The notes beneath the pieces are model-generated. The model saw only the letters and a program-made list of their open reading frames with translations, made no database searches and was not told the DNA's origin. The position numbers and the translations under genes were made by a program. From Galeopsis tetrahit (Eukaryota; Streptophyta; Magnoliopsida; Lamiales; Lamiaceae), in contig OY776131.1 of the NCBI GenBank assembly GCA_963675135.1, positions 31,177,881-31,241,880 of the forward strand: a DNA stretch of 64,000 nt, read 5' to 3'. Each line of letters begins with the position of its first letter. Positions within the stretch are counted from its first letter, which is position 1. This document shows, one piece after another, positions 1 through 10,914 of the stretch.

Positions 1-186
1 ATTGTTAAACATTTTTCCATAATATTACTTTTGTCTATGATTACACAAGATAATCTTGAGTTACATCAATTAGATGTTAAAACTGCATTTTTGCATAGTG
101 ATCTGATTGAAACAATATACATGCAACAACATGAGGGTTTTATCATGTGGAAGACCTACTATAGATATACGGTCGAATCTTTAGAG
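1..186 (+). pseudogene. Ty1/copia reverse transcriptase fragment (cut by window edge)
   Basis: The frame from base 1 is open to a TAA at 187-189. It contains the copia RT stretch LHQLDVKTAFLHSDL followed by an IYMQQHEGF-like segment, the conserved block before the catalytic aspartates. Only about 45 codons look like RT. After HEGF the similarity stops and LTR-like sequence follows, so the rest of pol is missing. The upstream part lies outside the window. It is a dead remnant. Confidence 0.8.
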
Positions 187-189
187 TAA

Positions 190-670
190 GGTTATGGAAA
201 TACTACGAAAAGAACCCAACTTACACACAATTTCACAAGTGTTCTATATTGTATTTTGGGCTATTTAGATCTAAATCCTATAGTTTAGAAGAAATCTTTT
301 CAAGCCTAGCATGTAAGAGAGATTTCACATAGTTGAAATTACTTTACAAGCATACCTACCCCTTGAGAGATCGTATAATCTAGAAGAGAGCTAGAACTCA
401 TATAAGCTAGTTTGTTTAGTATCAACTATTGTAAGAGAGCTTGAACTCGTATGAATTTCAAAAGATAAAATTCACAAAGGGTGATAAGCCTACAAGTATA
501 TATTGGCATTTAAAAATATGCATTCCTTGGAACGAATTAACTCATAGTCGAGACTATGGAGTAGATGTAGAAGTTGAATCTTCGAACCACCACTTTTGTA
601 TTTGTTATTCATTCATTTAATTTATAAAAGTATCATAATACACCATATCAATTGAGCACCAAACAAAACT
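190..670 (+). repeat. Copia LTR fragment (SIRE-like)
   Basis: This stretch matches 36680-37110 in order and orientation: a GTAAGAGAGATTTCAC block, an 'AATTACTTTAC' block, a 'GTGATAAG...CTACAAGT' block, then 'GGAGTAGATGTA' and 'GAACCACCAC'. The second copy looks like a solo LTR, so this one is read as an LTR fragment. Its direct junction to reverse transcriptase at about 187 implies an internal deletion. Exact ends are not visible. Confidence 0.6.
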
Positions 671-1295
671 GATAATGACTTGATTGCATAAAATTAACTA
701 AAATTGTAAAATACGAGTTTTAACATTTCCACACTCAACGTATCTTGATAGTTGTCTAACTGATCACCTCTCGAATAATTAGTAGGTTAGTTATCAAATT
801 GAGTTGAAACACTTTGACAACCAAAGTTATTATCTCTCGGCTTATTTCACTAAGTCAGTAACTCAACTATTCTATTAAAAGAATTTTGGTAAAAAGTCGA
901 TTTAACCCACTTACAGATTTTTTACCTCCACTCACTCGTTTCAGGACCTACACTTTTTTTCGACGGATACTTCTTAATTCAAGATCTTGCCTTAGATTCT
1001 TCTCAACCAAAGTAGGTTATTTGGGTCTTGAATATTTTCTGGTAGCATCTTTTGAGTATTAACATTATAGCGTGTGTTGTGTATTTATGAGTTAGATAAT
1101 GTGCAATATTGAGTTAATTCCATTGTAGTATTATTTTGTTGTAATTGCACCTTTTTTAGAATGAAAAATAGTTACTAATGCACTATTTTTGCAAATGGGA
1201 CTGTTATTTGCAAATGTTTGAAACAAATCATGAAATGTGATAAAAAATTTAAGTATTTAATGTAGCATATATGCTTCTTATGATTATATTAAATA
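671..1295. other. AT-rich DNA, no gene seen
   Basis: No open frame of interest and no recognised repeat. It may include unrecognised 5' untranslated sequence of the retroelement ending at 670. Confidence 0.6.
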
Positions 1296-1300
1296 AACTA

Positions 1301-1510
1301 TGATAAAACTAACGCACAAATGAAACATGAAGAAACTGAAATAAGAATTGTGTGTGTTGATTATGTGAAGCAGGCGAAAGCTGCACATATATACAATGGA
1401 GTATATCGTGCCCTATAATGAATGGGCCGATAATAAGTTATAATGTGGGCTGAAACAAATGGGCCCAAAGTAATAATAAGAATAACAACATAATAAAACT
1501 ATTCCTAATA
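1301..1510 (-). repeat. 3' LTR of the copia element (left copy)
   Basis: About 210 bp, aligning almost throughout with 5887-6104. On the element strand it ends ...TTTTATCA. It starts TATTAGGAATAG, probably a decayed TGTTAGGAATAG, directly after the polypurine tract at about 1511-1528. Confidence 0.88.
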
Positions 1511-1536
1511 CTCGCCCTCAAGTCGGAGTGTGAAGA

Positions 1537-2770
1537 TCACGAATACCCAACTTGCCTCGAAGAAACCAAAAAACGGTCAGTCCCAAGTGCCTTCGTAAAA
1601 ATGTATGCAACCGGATTTGTCATGGAAATCTCACTAGGGCATATGTCTTTGTTGGCCACCTTCTCACGAACAATGTAACAATCCATTTCGGCGTGTTTAG
1701 TGCGTTCATGGAAAACCGAGTTTACAACAATACGACGTGCAGCTTGATTGTCGCAAAAAAGAGGTGTAGTACCATCTTGCAAAACATCCAAGTCCTTGAG
1801 TAACCATCGCAACCAAAAAAAATTCACTAGTTGTAATTTTCATTGCTCGATACTTCGCTTCCACCGAAGAACGAGTCACTACAAATTGTTTCTTGGTGCT
1901 CCACGAGACCGGGGCACCACCGAGAGAGATGAAATAGCTAGTGGACAATCGGCGGGTAAATGGGTTGTCGGCCCAATCGACATCACAATACCCACGAAGT
2001 GCAAAGCCTCCCGCGGTTGGGAGAAATAGGCCTTGCCCAGGAGCCCACTTCAGGTATCGAAGAACTCGTTGGGAAGTAGTGAGGTGTGTCAAGTGAGGTT
2101 TGCCGAGAAATTGACTTAGCATGCTAACGGTGTAAACAATGTTCAGTTGTGTGACGGTCAAGTATAGAAGTCGGCCAACTAGGTGTCGATATTTCGATGC
2201 ATCTACCAACGTGTTGTCATCGTCTGTGTCCAATTTCAGGTTTTGCTCCATGGTTAAGGTACTTGGTCGACACCCCTGCAGTCCACTCTCTTCTAGGATG
2301 TCCAATGCATACTTTCGTTGACTTAGGACAAAGCCCTCAGGTGAACGAGCAACTTCTATCCCCAACAAAAAATTCAAAGGACCTAAATCTTTGATGCTAA
2401 AATTTTCATCGAGATAACGTTTCGCATAGGCAATATGGTGGGAATCGTTTTCGGCAAGTAAGACATCGTCTACATAAATTAAGGCAGCGACAAAAGTAGT
2501 CCATTTTCGATAAATAAGCAGCAAATGGTCGGCATGAGGTTAGCGAAAGCCAATGGTAGTAAGAGTATGCGTGAATTTTTCATACCAATTTCGAGAAGCA
2601 TGTCGCAAACCGTAGAGAGACTTCTGAAGCTTGCAAACCCTTGTATCACCGTCTTTAGAAAAACCTTGTGGAATACTTATATACACATTTTCATGGATAT
2701 CTCTGTGAAGGAATGCATCATTAACATCTAATTGATGAACCTCCCAATCTCGTTTCACAGTGATAGACAA
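1537..2770 (-). pseudogene. Copia reverse transcriptase and RNase H (broken)
   Basis: The RT N-terminal block (HQLDVNDAFLHRDIHENVY) is at 2540-2770. The main RT block follows at 1706-2524 with an intact catalytic YVDDVLL, then an LSTSYFISLGGAPVSW region leading into RNase H. The RNase H tail with PLFCDNQAA and RTKHAEMDC is read in another frame at 1537-1827. Frame changes near 1760 and near 2530 break the polyprotein. Conserved motif residues survive, so decay is recent to moderate. Confidence 0.88.
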
Positions 2771-3024
2771 CAGGCAACGAACATAACTAGTTTGGCTACT
2801 GGGGCAAAGGTTTAATAGAAATAAACTCCTTTAATCTATGTGAACCCTTTTGAAACGAGACGTGTCTTATATCTCTCAACATCACCATTGGGTTTGTATT
2901 TAATTTTATAAATTCATTTAGATCCCACAACTTTCTTCCTTAGAGGAAGTGAGGTGAGTGTCCAAGTCCCATTATCTTCCAAGACTCGTATTTCTTTTGA
3001 CATTGCCTCTCGCCATAAAGGATC

Positions 3025-3366
3025 TTAAACTGCCTGGGAGAAATTTTTCGACTCATCACACGAGGTGATGACTGCTAGAAAAGTGGTGTGAGCCAAAGAA
3101 AATTTATTGTATGAGACAAAGTGAGATAGGGGGTATACCATCGAGATGGCTAAGTCGGCAGTGGGCTGTGCATGATCTATAGAAGGGGGAAGATCTAACA
3201 TATAAGCATCAAGATGCTTCGGCCGTGTCCTGAGGCAAGTACTGACCCGAGGGACGATCTCGTCCACAGTAAAGAGGGTGGGGGCAGGCCCATGTGGCGG
3301 AGTGTCCGAGTGGATTGGCACGGTTGGGGCAATGCAAGCAGGCTGGTCGCTATTAGCATTAGCCAC
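3025..3366 (-). pseudogene. Copia pol linker between integrase and reverse transcriptase
   Basis: An open stretch of about 113 codons without recognisable catalytic motifs, rich in Pro, His and Thr as this linker usually is in copia pol. It contains RTRPKHLDAYMLDLPPS, the kind of 'R.RK.P..L.DY' sequence found just before RT. A 13-base G run at 3400-3412 lies just upstream and disrupts the frame. Confidence 0.6.
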
Positions 3367-3485
3367 GTGTGGATCTAGTAGTCGAATAAAGGGGCCCGCG
3401 GGGGGGGGGGGGCAGCGGTCGTGTAGCCGTGTAGGGGACTGTTGATGTCCTCTAACACAATTCTGGACGTGAATTATGGCATCCG

Positions 3486-4430
3486 CTAGATCATGGTGTC
3501 GCTTCCTTTGAAAGGGAATATATTTTCAAAGAATGTGACATCTCGAGTACTATAGAACTTGTGAGTAGTCAAGTTAAAAACCTGATAAACTTTCTGTCCA
3601 TTCGGATATCCAACAAAAATACATGCACTCCCCATTTCACCAAACTTGTCTTTGCGTCGATTCTCATGAGCATAGACCAAACAACCAAAAACTCTCATGT
3701 GATCATATTCCGGGTGTTTGTTGAATAGGACTTAGAAAGGTGTCTTGTTCTCAATGACTAGTTATGGCAACCGATTAATAATGTAAACTACAATCAATAC
3801 ACATTCTTCCCAAAACTCAATTGGAAGCCCAGATTCAAAACGTAGGGCCCTAGAAACTTCCAATATATGACGATGTTTTCGTTCCACAATCCCATTCTGT
3901 TGTGGTGTATTTGTGCAAGAACATTCAACCATTATTCCATGAGCGACATAATAATCAAGTAATATGTTTGTTTGAAATTCAACTCCATTATCTGAACGAA
4001 CTCTTTGAACCTGCAACTTAAATTGAGTATGCACCATGGTGCAAAACTGGATAAAAATATTAGCAACCTCATATTTGCATTGAAAAAAAAAATAGCGGGC
4101 ACCCGAAAATTTAGTAGCATCCACAATCGAAAAAAAATAGCGTGCACCCGAAAAAGTGTCACATCGATAAGGTCCCCAAATATCACAATGAAGTAACTCA
4201 AAACATTGGGAAGATTTAGTAGTGCTAAGAGGAAAAGGTAAGTGAGTTTACTTTGCTCGAATACAAGAGTCACAAAAGCTAGGGTTTCTTATGCGTGATT
4301 TCACATAAGAAATATGTTTTAATTTGTCATCTGATGCATGACCCAAACGACTATGCTAGATATCTGAATCTCCAACGACAACTAATATAGTCTCATTCGT
4401 CCTTGACGACTCAGGGTAATATAGACCATC
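3486..4430 (-). pseudogene. Copia integrase (broken)
   Basis: The core is read at 3762-4124: RSDNGVEF supplies a catalytic Asp and TPQQNGIVERKHR the catalytic Glu of the DDE triad. The C-terminal MRVFGCLVYAHENRR...CIFVGYPNGQKVY block is at 3486-3698 in a different frame. Upstream, up to about 4430, remnants of the zinc-binding leader and of a DIWGPYRCDTFSGARYFF block are seen. That last motif recurs about 60 bp downstream (TKFSGARYFFF), replacing the expected sequence. Confidence 0.85.
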
Positions 4431-4472
4431 ACAATTCCTACCCACTCCAATCAGCCTCCTCGAGGGTAAGGT

Positions 4473-4874
4473 CTACAATATGCAGAAATCACGAAAGAAA
4501 GAAAAAATACAGTTTAACTGATCAATGAGACGGCTAAGATATATCAAATTGCAATGAAATTGCAGTATGAATAAAATGCGTTTCAGATTTAGTACATTCC
4601 CCAAATTTATTTGCCCAATTGAATGAATAAAAACTATGTCACCATTCGGTATTTTTACAGAGGGTTCTGAGTGAGCAATCATGCTTTCAATCCATGCATC
4701 GTCATGACAAGTAATGTGTTCGGTTGCCCCCAAATCAATGATCCAAGATTGTGCACAATTCACGGTGATACCTGCCATGTTTGCGGATGAGGTCGTCGAT
4801 GTACTTATACTGCCTTGAAATTCCGAGCGCATAAATTCGGTCAGTCGTGCCATTTGCTCAACAATGAGACCCAA
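4473..4874 (-). pseudogene. Copia protease (broken)
   Basis: Contains WIIDLGATEHITC, corresponding to the copia retropepsin active-site block W.DSGATDH, with Ser of D-S-G changed to Leu. About 130 codons remain open. It lies between gag and integrase as expected. The altered active site and the loss of frame before integrase mark it as inactive. Confidence 0.8.
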
Positions 4875-4879
4875 GATAG

Positions 4880-5815
4880 CAGATTGTTCATGTACGACTT
4901 GCGCTGCCAGCAGCTGGGTTTGAATTGTCCTTTTTTAATTTTGGAGAGTAGCCAATCCTCTCAAAAAAAGTATCGTAAGTGTGGTTGGTCATTCGACAAT
5001 GTGTCCTCTCAAAACAAGAATTTGGATTACGTTGATCAAGGTCTCTCTTGGACGGTGTTTGATTGACAATCGATTCAGTAACAGATTTTCGAGTGGAGGA
5101 TATTAAACGATGTTGTTCATCCTCCGGAACCAGGTGGTATGCGGCGCTGAGTGTTGGGATTGGCCATGAATCGAGTATGTGCGTCTGTATGGTCCGTACA
5201 CATCATCTAAACCCATGAGAAAATCATAGAGGTAGACTCGATCTCTCCCTTCAACTAATAATTTTGCTACATTACAAGAACATCCAGCACAAGAACATTT
5301 ATGCATGGACGAAATAGAGTTTGCCTCATCCCAAACTCTACGAAGTTTATTGTAATACACCGAGACTGATTGGTGTTCTTGACATATTTGACTAATCGTG
5401 CGTCATAACTCATAAGCCCTAGGGGCACTTTCTTTTACAAAGCGTTCCTCCAAGTCGACCCAAATTTCTCTAGCCATCCGAAATTTAACAAACTTTCGAA
5501 TCTCTTAATCCATACTACTCAATAGCCAACTCTTCACCATGGCGTTGGCTCATCTCCAATATGGAAGATACGAATCATCCTCAGAGGGCATAAGAATCTC
5601 ACCATCAACAAATCCAAACTTATTTTTAGTAAAAAAGGGAATTGGTCATATCATCGACCCAATCACCATAGTTGTTATCTTTCAACATCGCCCCGACGAA
5701 GACATCTCCAAGCTTGTTGGAGGCGTGTAGAAAATAAAGGGGACATCGCGTCAATCACCCCAAATGTCGAACTTGAACTGTCATCGGTTTCTTTCTCGTC
5801 GTTCTTGTCACCGGC
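4880..5815 (-). pseudogene. Copia gag (heavily broken)
   Basis: The segment at 5103-5360 carries the gag motifs RVYLYDFLMGLDDVYGPYR followed by a PTLSAAYHLVPEDEQ-like stretch, typical of the UBN2/gag family. Translations on either side continue the domain in other frames with many stops. It starts just downstream of the primer site, which fits gag being first in the polyprotein. Confidence 0.75.
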
Positions 5816-5871
5816 CATACTGAATTGCAACAGATAGAATCTTTACTTGTTGTGAGCGAATCACCAGGATA

Positions 5872-5885
5872 ACCGCTCTGGTACC
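5872..5885 (-). promoter_or_regulatory. Copia primer binding site (initiator-Met tRNA type)
   Basis: On the minus strand it reads TGGTACCAGAGCGG, close to the TGGTATCAGAGC sequence used by most plant copia elements to bind initiator methionyl tRNA. It sits immediately inside the 5' LTR. Confidence 0.85.
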
Positions 5886-5886
5886 A

Positions 5887-6104
5887 TGATAAAACTAGCG
5901 CACGAATAAAACATGAAGAAACTGAAACAAGAATTGTGTGTGTTGATTATGCAAAGTAGACGGAAAGTGCACATATATACAATGGAGTATATCATGTCCT
6001 ATAATGAATGAGCCGATAATAACTTAATAAGTGATAATGTGGGCTGAAACAAATGGGCCCAAAGTAATAATAAGAATAACAACATAATAAAATTATTCTC
6101 GATA
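5887..6104 (-). repeat. 5' LTR of the copia element (right copy)
   Basis: About 218 bp, matching the left LTR with scattered substitutions and a few small indels. Its inner CA end, read on the minus strand, is followed after one base by the primer binding site. Confidence 0.88.
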
Positions 6105-6109
6105 AACTA

Positions 6110-6660
6110 TTTGTATTTAACAAAGCAAAGAAAATGTGTTGATATATATTTTTTGAAATTGTATTGATGTGTCATATTTTAACAGAAAACGTTCACTGAC
6201 TTAGCAAAATCCGTTGATGTTATTGGGTCTTCCTGAAATAAGATTTATATAGTTTGAGAACTCTTTAAAACAAAAAAAATAGTTCAAGGGCATTTTGAAA
6301 TACAAGTTGATAGTTTAGGGACTTTTTGATGTATTATGTCTTTCAATTCTTTTATATTTATAAATTTCAATAATGGTGTTACAATACCCTTTACCTAACA
6401 TATCTACTTTATAATTAAAATACAGTATGAATTATTCTTAGAATTTGTATCCAGCCAAGGAGACATGTTTTTTATGAACGAGAGTAGAATGAAATTGGAA
6501 TGATAGTTTTTTTCCTATGATACAATAATTAAATGTTCAATGAAATTTTGTTAATATTTAAGTGGGTTAAAATAGAGATATTTTGGTCAATTGAAAAATA
6601 TTTAGTACTTTCAATTGGGAAACTACACTATCATTAGGAACAAACGAAAGTAGAAAGTAA
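6110..6660. other. AT-rich DNA, no gene seen
   Basis: No coding frame, RNA gene or recognised element in this stretch. Confidence 0.6.
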
Positions 6661-6765
6661 ATATTCTCTCCTTCTATAAGTTTCTCACTAATTTTGATCT
6701 CAAATATTAAGAAAAATGATTAAATAATACATATAGAATGAATAAGTGATGTGATTGAGAGAGCG

Positions 6766-6827
<62 letters not shown>

Positions 6828-6968
6828 TATATAAATGAAAATGTAAAAATAAAAAAATTAGAAGATATTTGTCAAAAAAGTATAAGAAATTTATAGACGA
6901 ACATACGAAAATGGCAAAATAAAAAGATTATAGACAGGCGAATATAGTATATTTTAGTAGTACGGAGG
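6660..6968. mobile_element. Degraded Stowaway-like MITE with expanded GA repeat
   Basis: The interior (TAAATAATACATATAG, 'GTGATGTGATTGAGAGAG', then 'TATAGACGAAC') is shared with the better preserved element at 7122-7354. The outer ends (CTCCTTCTATAAG... and ...TACGGAGGAA) are decayed. A GA run expanded inside it. Confidence 0.65.
6757..6824. repeat. (GA)n microsatellite
   Basis: About 30 GA units with two early GAGC interruptions. It grew from a short GAGAGAGA tract that is also present in the related MITE at 7122-7354. Confidence 0.95.
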
Positions 6969-7121
6969 AAATATGTAGTATTATATAGTGTTGAAAATAA
7001 AACTCCTTCTAGATAATTACTCTATATGTCCCTTCAAAAGTTACTAAATTTTTTTCATTTTGGACATTCTAACGTAAGTTACAAATTTATTTTTTTAAGC
7101 AACACCTACTATTTCCTTCTA

Positions 7122-7354
7122 CTCCCTCCGCCCGCCTATAAGTGTTACGTTACTTTTTGGCACATAGATTAAGAAAAGTGATTAAATAATAGATATAGTA
7201 CAAGTGATGTGATTGAGAGAGGAGAGAGATAGAGAGAAAAAGTAAGATATAAAGTGAAGTGTAAGAAAAAGTACTTACCAAAAAAGGTATGGGAAGCTTA
7301 TAGACGGACGGACTAAAATGGTAAAATGGGAAGCTTATAGGCGGACGGAGGGAG
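7122..7354. mobile_element. Stowaway-like MITE (Tc1/mariner type), 233 bp
   Basis: Inverted ends CTCCCTCCGCCCGCCTATAAG / CTTATAGGCGGACGGAGGGAG, flanked by a TA duplication at 7120-7121 and 7355-7356. The interior is non-coding. Relatives occur at 6660-6968 and 63060-63241. Confidence 0.9.
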
Positions 7355-7356
7355 TA

Positions 7357-7852
7357 CATTTTTTCTTTTCTATCTCTCTATACTTTCTTTTTTTCATATT
7401 TCGCTCTCTAACTCAATAACTCACTATGCATTTAATATTTTATTTCTTAATATATGTGTCAAAAGCAAATAGATAACTTGTAAATGGACGACGGAAGTAT
7501 CATGATTCAAATGTGCGCGATTCGAGGTATGGATGAACATGGCTAGTAGTGCTCAAACCCTCGACTGTAAGGGTCAGTTTAGCGCAAAGAGGTGTGATTG
7601 TTTGGTTGAGATGTAGGGTGAACCCATGGGCACATGTTGATTCGCAAATGGATGCACTCAATCAAAAATCAAGATTGGATCGATGAAACATGGTCCATCC
7701 CACGCGAATAGGTGTGATCGTGGCCATCAAATCATAGTCTTGTTCAATGGATCCAAAAAAATTATAATCATGTATCTACCAAAAAAATATCACCACAACT
7801 CTTTCAAACATTACAAATAAACCTAGGCATTCCATCAGTATTACTTTGTATA
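7357..7852. other. Unassigned, no gene seen
   Basis: Less AT-rich than its surroundings between 7500 and 7740, but no frame longer than background and no family recognised. Confidence 0.5.
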
Positions 7853-8342
7853 CATATCATTCTACAATTATACTTTCTACAATTAGAGTCCAAATAAAAG
7901 TTATGAATACCTATTTTGTTCACCAAGAACTTCTAAATCGTTTTGCCTCGACCATGAAGTTAAAAAGTCGTATCTTTGAAACGATTGACATATATGGTAG
8001 AACACCTATGTAGAGAAATATCTAACTTATATTTTACTTTAATCTGTCTCAATTTACAGTCATTTTCATATATACACGCCACCTACCTACCCCTAAAGAT
8101 TGTTCTAACATTAGAAGTTTTAATTTTTGGTACTAAGTTCTTCTCTTATTAGTTTATGAAGTAAAAATGAATTCATGACTACAAGTGGCACCGTACAATA
8201 TAACACGCACCGCCATGAGTAGGTGTGTATACATATAATAATAATAATTAGTACACAAAATAAAACGTTAAACTAAAACAACATAATGCCCAAGAGGTCG
8301 CCTGCATGTAGAAGAATCATACAAAAATTTTAAGAACAAATA
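7853..8342 (+). repeat. Direct duplication, copy A (~0.5 kb)
   Basis: Aligns end to end with 16246-16758, from CATATCATTCTA to TTTTAAGAACAAATAC, with scattered substitutions and small indels. Sequence on both sides differs between copies. There are no TG...CA ends or inverted ends, so it does not look like an LTR or DNA transposon. Confidence 0.85.
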
Positions 8343-8483
8343 CCTTCCCATGATTGTGCATGTTGACTCGAAAAGAGCATGGCGTTGTGGGTTAGGGGGC
8401 GGTTGTCGAGGAGCCAAGCACGCATGGCGGATGACCAAATTGGTACCAACATCTCCCGAAAGTGTCTCTTCAAGAGCCGAGGG

Positions 8484-9569
8484 CTAAGCCTCCTCATCAA
8501 ATACTAGAGGGACAGAGTAGTCGCTATATGTGCCAAACTGATCGTCCAATAATAACCCGCGTGACCCACGACATGGGCAATTGGCACACAAATGCCCAGT
8601 CCCACCACAAGCAAAACACTGCCTTGGCTTAGCAAATGAGGTTGGAGCCGGCCTAAAAGGTTTCGGCAGGGGGAGAGATATGGCACCCGTCTCTAAATCT
8701 GAGCACGATGGAGGGCGAGTGACTGGGGGCGAGAAAGGGCCTATCGAACGTCGCGACATATGGTTCTCCATCAGAACGGCCCTTTGATGCGCCCCTGAAA
8801 CTGATGCAGGGGACAACATATTCAAAACATCCTAGAAGGGCAATCTCAATTCCCCAATGTAGCGAGAGACTAGTTGATCGTCATTCTCCGACAAATCAAT
8901 CCATGCAAGCAATTGATAAAAGGCATCCGTGTAAGCATCGACTGAGCGAGAACCTTGGCGCAAATTTTGAAATTTCCGATATAGAGTACGATCATAGTTA
9001 TATGGCAAGAATTCCTTACGTAGATGTTTAGCGAATTTCTCCCACGTAACAATCTTGGATCGGCCTTACCAACGATAGACGTTCTTTAATTAAAACCACC
9101 ACGTTGCCGCTCTACCGCGTAAACGCGCTCCCACAAGAGGTACACGGAGATCCATGGGAACCTGTTTGTAGTCAAGCACGCCTTCAATGGTGATCAACCA
9201 ATCGAGGAAGGATTCCGAGTTTAAACCACCATCAAACTCGGGGAGATCCACCTTAATACCCGATTCCCAACGGGATCCTGACTCTTGCCTGTGAACGTGA
9301 TACGCTGCCAATAGAGCAAATGGGTTATCAATGGTGGCGTCATCATTAGAGGTCTCAACCAGATTAGGAATATCGGCCTGGCGAGGGCCAACAAGCGGAG
9401 CGCCGGCACCCCCCAAAGTCACAGCGGCCAAGTGGCGGAGCAAGTCACCCTTCTGTGTAAGTTGTTGGGTGAGTTGATCCAAATGTTCTTCAAATCGAGC
9501 AGCGTCATTACCGGCAGGTTGGCGACGGGGCGCCATCGAATTGGATCGGTAAGTGGATCGTGATACCAA
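8484..9569 (-). pseudogene. Ty3/gypsy gag (single frame with three stops)
   Basis: One minus-strand frame runs from an ATG at 9569 to the stop at 8484, interrupted by TAA near 9088 and 9064 and TAG near 8836. The capsid part shows LPEFDGG...FLDWLITIEGVLDYKQVP ending in GRAATWW, the Retrotrans_gag pattern. Then FAKHLRKEFLPYNYDRTLYR follows, and near the C-terminus a zinc knuckle CFACGGTGHLCANC of the CX2CX4HX4C form. Protease and pol, expected beyond 8484, are absent, so the element was truncated. Confidence 0.88.
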
Positions 9570-9573
9570 CTAA

Positions 9574-10262
9574 TGTAGAAGCGTGCACAAACTCAAGTAA
9601 AGAATAATCAAAGAGGATGATGTCTTGACACTCGTGTACTAAACGAGAGCCTCAACAGAAAACCTTTATTTCTTAATCAATAATCTTCCAAAACTGTGCA
9701 CACGGTGATTGCAAAAGGGTATAAATACCATCTATATATATATAATAACACAATAGTGGCTTCCCGAGCAAGTTCCCGCCAAAAATGTTTGTAATAGTAC
9801 AATATTATTTTTTGTGGGGCCCACCTGTAAAATATATTCTTTTAAAATTATTTTTCTCTCTCTTCCTTTATTTTCATTTTCTCTCTCTTCTCTCTATTTG
9901 TATCTATAAATATAACTATTGTAAAACATTGTTATTTATTAAAGATTATATATAAAATGAATATTTATTAATTATGCTCAATTAATTATTTTTGACAAAT
10001 CTGAATTTTATCCATATTATTGTGACGTTTATTTTTCAAATAAAATATTAAAATTAATGGTCCTAAAAAAAACTCTTATACTGTTGTATGTATACAAAAA
10101 ATTACTTATTTATTAACATCACGCTGTATGTATAAATTTATTAATTTATAAATCGTGCATCGCACGGGAGATATACTAGTTAACCTAATAAAACCCTCTT
10201 TGAAATTAAGTCCCTTAATTAACTAAAAAACACATAAATGAGACATAATAACTAATTAGACT
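9574..10262 (-). repeat. 5' LTR of the gypsy fragment, split by a Helitron
   Basis: The LTR edge is TGTAGAAGCG at 9574 (reads ...CTACA on the element strand). It is followed toward gag by TTGGTATCAC, a primer-site-like TGGTATCA sequence at about 9560-9570. The LTR carries a TATA-like GGGTATAAATACC at 9718-9730, then is interrupted by the element at 9731-10179 and resumes at 10180. The distal end is unclear, so 10262 is an estimate, and no second LTR is present. Confidence 0.55.
9731..10179 (+). mobile_element. Non-autonomous Helitron, 449 bp
   Basis: The 3' end has a hairpin CGTGC-ATC-GCACG (10154-10166) nine bases before a terminal CTAG (10176-10179), with T following, the diagnostic Helitron terminus. 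The 5' end begins TCTATATATA after an A at 9730, so the insertion sits between A and T with no target duplication, as rolling-circle elements do. The interior has no RepHel coding sequence. The 3' end is secure; the 5' end is inferred. Confidence 0.75.
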
Positions 10263-10914
10263 CGCGGGCTCTGACTTCAGTGGTGGCCCTGAGGGAGGGC
10301 CTGAGTGGCGATCGCCTTAGGCCCCGAGTTTTCGAGGGCCTACTTTTATAATATATATATATTATTTTTTTGGTAAAAAATTAAAAGGTAAAAATAATAA
10401 TTAGAATAGTATATGTATAACGAAGAAAAAAAAGAGTTTAATATGCTGATGGTTAATCAGATAAAACATTACTACTTAAAAATGATGAAAACTTACTGAA
10501 AATTCACGTTTATTTATTCTTTGCAACACTAAACACAATTATTTCTAATTAATATGTAATTAAAAGCACTATGGCCTATATACATAAACGAAGTATTATA
10601 TATATATATATATATATATATTTCATTCAATCTATTTTTTGAATTTTTGTTAAGCACAATTATTTTGCATGGCATTTTAGTTAAAATTAATATGGTTAGT
10701 CAATTAAATATTACAATATAAAAATATGCGTATTGATAGAGCGATAAAACAATTAAAATGGATGATTTTTTTTTAAAGATTATAGAGAAAATGACTTTAC
10801 TTTAATTATGACTTCCCTACAAGTTTTGCACTTGAAATGAACATTTAGCCTATTTTTCTTAAAAAGTGAAAATTTTGAAAAATATAAGCAATTTGATGAA
10901 TATATATATATAAT

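Larger units (their letters stand above)
1301..6104 (-). mobile_element. Ty1/copia LTR retrotransposon, structurally complete, coding-dead
   Basis: Two LTRs (1301-1510 and 5887-6104) flank a minus-strand gag-pol in the copia order gag, protease, integrase, reverse transcriptase, RNase H. The 5-bp target duplication AACTA lies at 1296-1300 and 6105-6109. A primer site resembling the complement of initiator-Met tRNA lies at 5872-5885, and a purine-rich tract reading CTTGAGGGCGAG on the minus strand abuts the left LTR. At about 4.8 kb the length is normal for the superfamily. Stops and frameshifts break the polyprotein in every domain, so it can no longer move itself. Confidence 0.9.

Noticed and set aside
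3400..3412. G13 run as a possible quadruplex or regulatory element
   Set aside because: It is an isolated homopolymer in a dead copia pol and may be slippage or a sequencing error.
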